This document shows, in pieces, positions 59,464 through 64,000 of a stretch of 64,000 bases of DNA. Position 1 is the first letter of the stretch. Every line of letters begins with the position of its first letter. The stretch spans positions 250,594,572 to 250,658,571 of the forward strand of contig NC_079147.1 in the NCBI RefSeq assembly GCF_945859685.1, read 5' to 3'. Both the position numbers and the translations under genes were made by a program. This stretch comes from Eupeodes corollae (Eukaryota > Arthropoda > Insecta > Diptera > Syrphidae). Below the pieces are notes generated by a model that saw only the letters and a list, made by a program, of their open reading frames with translations, was not told where the DNA came from and ran no database searches.

Positions 59464-60639
59464 ATAAAAAAATATTTTTCATTACCGAATAAAATTAAAA
59501 ATTAAAAAAATAAGGCTAGGATGCGACCCGCACTGATAACTTTCCATCCCGTCTGTCGATTTGTCTTGCTTAAAAGTTTGTCTATATGTACTCGTATCAA
59601 TTTTTCCCAAATTTGAGTACTATTTTGTATAGATTTTATTTTTTATGAAAAAACGGACTATTTATAGAAAAATTACTGAATATCGAAAACAATATTTTCT
59701 GTGAAATAAAATAAGTTTGAATACAATATTTTTAAATATAAATAATTTTTACCAACTTTGAGTAATGTCTTTTTTAGATTTTTATTTTGTATAAAAAAAC
59801 TGTTAAATTGATTTTCTCAAAATTTATCAGATGTCAAAAACATTATTCTTCGTTGCATAAAATTGTTTTGGAGATGAAATCATATAATAGTCGTAAAATT
59901 TTGGAGGTGACAATTTTTTTGTTCGATTTTTCGATTTATAAAAAAACCGTTAAAGGCATTTTTTTTTTTCAAAAAATATACTTCTTTGATATCACGTTAC
60001 AATATATTATATAAAATTTAATTTAAGTCTCCAGCATTTTTGTTTCGTAAGATATTTAGGGTGAACCAAAATTTTCAGCTTTTTCACCTAAAAAAAATTA
60101 TTAAAAGTCGGTAAAAATTGATTTACGACTCAAATATCTTTTTAAAATTTTGAACTATTGGCTTCAAACTAATTTTATCCTATAAGAAATTTTGTTTTCG
60201 ACTTTCGATAAAATGTTTTAAGAAATCGAATAGACAGTTTTCTTACAAAAAATAAAACTCTAAAAAAAAACAATACTAAAACTTGGTAAAAATTATTTAT
60301 ATTTAAAAATATTGTATTCAAACTTATTTTATTTCACAGAAAATATTGTTTTCGATATTCAGTAATTTTTCTATAAATAGTCCGTTTTTTCATAAAAAAT
60401 AAAATCTATACAAAATAGTACTCAAATTTGGGAAAAATTGATACGAGTACATATAGACAAACTTTTAAGCAAGACAAATCGACAGACGGGATGGAAAGTT
60501 ATCAGTGCGGGTCGCATCCTAGCCTTATTTTTTTAATTTTTAATTTTATTCGGTAATGAAAAATATTTTTTTATTAACTTCCCATAGGAAGTTATTATAA
60601 TGGGTCCGATGTGTCAAATTGAAAATTTTGACATTTCTC
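59399..60639. repeat. Long inverted repeat, arms about 358 bp
   Basis: The left arm (59399-59758) and right arm (60282-60639) are reverse complements with no mismatch found in the stretches compared by eye. The arms include the junction sequence TTCATTACCGAATAAAATTA, which is not part of the repeat family itself, so the duplication covers more than one element end. The spacer is about 523 bp of family R monomers. Confidence 0.85.
59513..60535. repeat. Family R palindromic unit, copy 11
   Basis: Both ends carry the same terminus facing outwards: GCTAGGATGCGACCCGCACT (59516-59535) on the left and AGTGCGGGTCGCATCCTAGC on the right (60504-60523). About 245 bp of each arm inside these are inverse copies of one another, apparently identical. 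Confidence 0.85.
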
Positions 60640-61612
60640 GACGTTTCAAGGTCCCTAGAGTCGAAATAAAGGATTTTTAGAAAGATGTCTGTGCGTGCGT
60701 GTGTATGTACGTTCGTACGTCCGTACGTCCGTACGTTCGCGACGTTTTTTTCGTCATCCATAGCTCAAGAACTAGAAGAAATATCAACTTCAAATAAATT
60801 TTGTTATACAGATAATAAGGCAGAAAAATGCAGAAAGGGCTCTCAAAAAAATTGCGTGATTGGTTTTTTTACCATAGCAGTTTGAAAAAAAGGTGAACAT
60901 TTTGGATAACCCTAAATATCTTACGAACCAAAAACGCTAGAGACTTGAATTAAATTTTATTTAATATATTGTAACGTGATACCAAACAGGAATATTTTTT
61001 GAAAAAAATCAATATAACGGTTTTTTTTATAAATCAATAAAACTGAAAAAAAAAATTTGTCACCTCCAAAATTTTACGACTGAAATATGATTTCATCTTT
61101 AAAACAATTTTGTGCAACGAAAAATAATATTTTTGACATCTAATAAAATTTTGAGAAAAATCGAATTGACAGTTTTTTTACAAAAAATAAAAACCTAAAA
61201 AGAAATGTATAAAAGTTGGTAAAAATTGATTTTCGACTCAAATATCTCTTCAAAAATTTTAAATATTGTTTTGGACATTTGGTAAAATTTTTAAAAAATT
61301 CGAATTGACAGTTTTTTTACAAAAAATAAAATTCTAAAAAAATAAAACTAAAACTTGGTAAAAATTTACTTTCGGCTCAAATAGCTTTTCAAAAATGAAA
61401 AATATTGGCTTTGAACTTATTTTATTTCAGAGAAAATATTGTTTTCAGTAATTTTTATAAAAAAATCCAACAGTCAGCTTTTTCATACAAAATAAAATCT
61501 ACAAAAAATAGTGCGCAAATTTGGTAAAAATACATATAGACAAAATTTTAAGCAAGACAAATCGACAGACGGGATGGGAAGTTATCAGTGTGGGTCGCAT
61601 CCCAGCCTCTTT
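60577..61612 (+). repeat. Family R repeat, copy 12 (complete-looking)
   Basis: It runs from AACTTCCCATAGGAAGTT (60580-60597) through GGTCCCTAGAGTCGAAATAA, the GTACGT patch (60705-60737), TCAAGAACTAGAAGAAATAT and degenerate monomers to GACAGACGGGATGGGAAGTT (61565-61584) and GGGTCGCATCCCAGCCTC. Confidence 0.85.
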
Positions 61613-61859
61613 TTTTATTATAATTTAGTATTTTGTAGGAACCGATAGGAGTCTTTTTTGTGTGTGTATTTATATGTCTATGTATATTATTAGGTTCAAG
61701 GAAGTAACTCTAAACAGTAACTCAACATCATTAAGGTCAATAGTAAAAAGCCATGATCTGACGTTTTTGAGATCTACGTGCAAACGGAACATTGAAGAGT
61801 GCTAAATTATTTACTTGTAAGGTGAATACATAAAAATTTCTAGATGGTACATTGCCGCT
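61613..61859. other. Short non-coding stretch
   Basis: Nothing recognised; possibly the 3' UTR of the minus-strand LINE to its right. Confidence 0.3.
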
Positions 61860-62990
61860 ATGTATAAAGAATTCTCTCAAAACTTTGAAAACATAAAGAT
61901 GTCTAAGAGGCAGGATGCGCAGATCGCAAAAAAGAGGCCAGCTATGTGCGAATCGATTTCTACCGCATATGATTCATACGATATGTTTTGAAGCAACCAA
62001 GTGTTCATGTAAACGACTCCCTAATTAACTATACCGTATTGCAGTTTTGATTAAACAAGTCCGTAATAAATCATTGACAAAACACTTTGTGAACAGTAAG
62101 GTTTTAAAGGATACATTTTTCGAGTTACTAAAGCCAAGTAGGTTCTTGCTGTTTCAATTTGATACTTCCAGTTCAGTTTTTTGTTGATTTGTACCCCTAA
62201 ATATTTAAATGAATCAACAAAATTAATTTTAAAACAGGTTTTCGAGAAAAGATTAGAAGCTTGTAAATTGTCTCTTACACAAATATGTAGCGTTAAACAA
62301 AATTGTTTACAATCGTATTAATGATAAGAAACTTCGTAGTCATCAAAAGTGTATCCTGATGTCTCAAAATGCATCATTTTAGTTTTTTCACTCATTATTA
62401 GTTTGTGAGCTGCAAACCAGGTTCTGAGCATTTGAATGTCCTCATTCATCCTAACTATACATTCAAAAGGTGTTTTTTTCCGCACAAGTGAAAGCAATAT
62501 CATCAAAAGAGCTATTTAATTACCGTTAAACCCTTGTTGAAGGGAGTTCATATAAATAAGAAACAATAATGGCCAAAGAACAGATCCCTGTGGAACTCCA
62601 TTCTTTATAAGAACCGATGTACTAAAAACTCCATTTACACGAACCTTTTGCTCTCTACCTACCAAATAAGATTTAAACCACTCATAAGTAGAACCCCTAA
62701 ACCCCGCATTATAAAGTTTGACTAATAGCAAATCGTGGTCTACCATGTCGAATGCTTAGGTCATATCAATGAAAAGTGCCATATTTGATTGATTTTGTTT
62801 AACACCATTGTATAAGTTACAGCATAGTTCTAAAATAGCATCTTCAGTGGATTTACCGGATCTAAATACAAACTGGTCGGATTAAAAATGGCAATTTTTT
62901 TCTAAAAATTAAAGCATTCGCAATAAAGTTTTAATAAATGAGGTGTCATCCAGACTTTTAAAATTTGTTTTGTATGTCTAAAAGAAACAA
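61860..62990 (-). pseudogene. LINE reverse transcriptase fragment (Jockey/CR1-like)
   Basis: Reading leftwards: DQFVFRSGKSTEDAIL, then ALFIDMT, a stop in place of the usual Lys, and AFDMVDHDLLLVKLYNAGF (first catalytic Asp). KNGVPQGSVLWPLLFLIY follows (62520-62746). After a stop and short shift, SSFDDIAFTCAEKNT stands where F/YADD is expected: the paired aspartates are kept, but the residue before them is Phe. Next come FAAHKLIMSEKTKMMHF, FVDSFKYLGVQINKKLNWK and AARTYLALVTRK-like text (ETARTYLALVTRK). The frames are unusually well preserved, with few stops. It differs from the remnants at 5186 and 52685, so it is a separate LINE family. The 3' limit is inferred. Confidence 0.8.
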
Positions 62991-63262
62991 ATTAAGAAGA
63001 ATCTTTGATGTGTTTATCTAAAACTGTGTTAAATTAAAAAAAAAAGCTTCACTGCTTCCCAAAATTCATACCTTAACTTTTCCCGAAGACAAAAGTCCGT
63101 CCGAACTTTATCTTTTCTTGTTATAAGGATTTGATTATCGGAGCTATGTTTGCACATAATATAAATAAATATGATTTAAAATCATGAAAATAATATTTTT
63201 ATTTTTAAAATCATTAAATCATTAAATGAAAATAAAAATAAAAATGAACCAGCATAGTGTTC

Positions 63263-63338
63263 AAATATGCGTTTCGCCCCGGTACAATGGTTGGGCTCAT
63301 CAGAAGATGACCATTGCACTTTGTCTTGACGCATATTT
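63263..63338 (-). ncRNA. Hammerhead self-cleaving ribozyme (type III), unit 1
   Basis: On the minus strand: stem III 5' part AAATATGCG plus U and C17 (cleavage site GUC), stem I AAGA...TCTT, core CTGATGA (plus 63297-63303), stem II GCCC...GGGC, core GAAA (plus 63272-63275), then CGCATATTT closing stem III. Stem III is 10 perfect base pairs including the A15.1-U16.1 pair. All invariant core nucleotides are present. Loop I contains CAATGG (plus 63311-63316) and loop II CCATTG (plus 63285-63290), which could pair as a loop-loop contact of the kind that makes natural hammerheads fast. The predicted cut is between the bases complementary to 63328 and 63327. Stem III is open to the flanks, hence type III. 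The structure was deduced by hand, not by a covariance search. Confidence 0.92.
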
Positions 63339-63612
63339 TCTCGAATAAATCGAGATTCCATATAATATGAGCTACAAAGAGCTACTGCGAATTATATGGT
63401 TGCTACAAGTCTTCATAGAAGATAAATTGTAGCTGTTTTTATTTCCTTGCTAAGGGATTTAAGAAGATGAAATGGGAACAGTCGAACTGTTTGTTCCGAA
63501 CACCAATTATTTTAATAAATATGATTTAAAATCATGAAAATAATATTTTTATTTTTAAAATCATTAAATCATTAAATGAAAATAAAAATAAAAATGAACC
63601 AGCATAGTGTTC

Positions 63613-63688
63613 AAATATGCGTTTCGCCCCGGTACAATGGTTGGGCTCATCAGAAGATGACCATTGCACTTTGTCTTGACGCATATTT
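63613..63688 (-). ncRNA. Hammerhead self-cleaving ribozyme (type III), unit 2
   Basis: Same sequence as the unit 1 ribozyme, offset by exactly 350 bases. Core CTGATGA lies at plus 63647-63653 and GAAA at plus 63622-63625; the predicted cut lies between the complements of 63678 and 63677. A minus-strand transcript crossing both units would be cut into a 350-nt monomer with 5'-OH and 2',3'-cyclic phosphate ends. Confidence 0.92.
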
Positions 63689-63962
63689 TCTCGAATAAAT
63701 CGAGATTCCATATAATATGAGCTACAAAGAGCTACTGCGAATTATATGGTTGCTACAAGTCTTCATAGAAGATAAATTGTAGCTGTTTTTATTTCCTTGC
63801 TAAGGGATTTAAGAAGATGAAATGGGAACAGTCGAACTGTTTGTTCCGAACACCAATTATTTTAATAAATATGATTTAAAATCATGAAAATAATATTTTT
63901 ATTTTTAAAATCATTAAATCATTAAATGAAAATAAAAATAAAAATGAACCAGCATAGTGTTC

Positions 63963-64000
63963 AAATATGCGTTTCGCCCCGGTACAATGGTTGGGCTCAT
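63963..64000 (-). ncRNA. Hammerhead ribozyme, unit 3, cut by the window edge
   Basis: Only the stem III 3' half, GAAA, stem II and the first bases of the CTGATGA core (as their complement) are inside the window; what is present is identical to units 1 and 2. Confidence 0.85.

Larger units (their letters stand above)
63164..64000. repeat. 350-bp tandem repeat array running off the window
   Basis: The marker ATGATTTAAAATCATG starts at 63171, 63521 and 63871, a period of exactly 350 bp. The two full units compared by eye show no difference. About 2.4 units are in the window and the array continues past 64000. Each unit has an A/T-rich part, the minus-strand hammerhead ribozyme, and further inverted repeats: CTCGA-ATAAA-TCGAG (63340-63354) and a hairpin GGAACAGTCGAACTGTT with TGTTCC (63475-63497). 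No protein is encoded. It follows the LINE RT fragment directly. Confidence 0.95.

Noticed and set aside
63250..63300. Type I hammerhead using the GCATA/TATGC hairpin as stem III
   Set aside because: The bases after TATGC are TGG, so the required G-C pair and U-H cleavage site are missing.

Overview
The window looks like nuclear DNA from an insect, most likely a dipteran fly. It is AT-rich, has short GT-AG introns, carries fly-type transposons (Jockey-like, RTE-like, Helitron, mariner, Harbinger and piggyBac-like), and holds one host gene exon of a leucine-rich-repeat (LRR) membrane receptor. This is a reading by eye; no database was searched.

Host content is thin. The one solid host coding segment is the last exon of an LRR transmembrane protein at 13512-14337 (+). 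Upstream sequence would be its intron, and an A-rich stretch follows its stop. Weaker host candidates are a 108-codon frame with a hydrophobic segment in a local GC-rich patch (55205-55531, +) and an open segment at 24330-24549 (-). Almost everything else is mobile DNA or unassigned AT-rich sequence.

Mobile layout, left to right: a LINE endonuclease fragment (1-381, -); an abundant unnamed repeat family, here called family R, with about a dozen copies in both orientations; Jockey-like LINE remains (5186-6420, 52685-54370); a MITE inside what looks like a pogo-like transposase remnant (15860-16720); mariner-like transposase remains (17230-17745, 21565-23900, 54378-54580); a piggyBac-like fragment (20035-20411); a two-gene Harbinger element (about 25927-28590); two long and one short RTE-like LINE copies (34875-37491, 57472-58740, 49371-49990); Helitron remains (40706-41900, 43757-46448, 50100-51310); a TIR element (42109-43052); and a LINE RT fragment (61860-62990, -). 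A tRNA-derived SINE occurs four times, and its 3' end matches the 3' end of the RTE-like LINE, which suggests the LINE is its mobilisation partner. Nesting is clear: family R and a SINE both interrupt one mariner transposase, and Helitrons interrupt a family R copy.

The most striking feature is at the right edge. A 350-bp tandem array (63164 to beyond 64000), whose copies look identical, encodes on its minus strand a hammerhead ribozyme with every core nucleotide present. It has a perfect 10-bp stem III, a GC stem II, and loops I and II that contain complementary hexamers. The array therefore looks like a retrozyme or ribozyme satellite whose minus-strand transcripts could cut themselves into 350-nt monomers. 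A second large structure is the 2.75-kb palindromic cluster of family R copies at 58863-61615, whose inner arms (about 358 bp) look identical.
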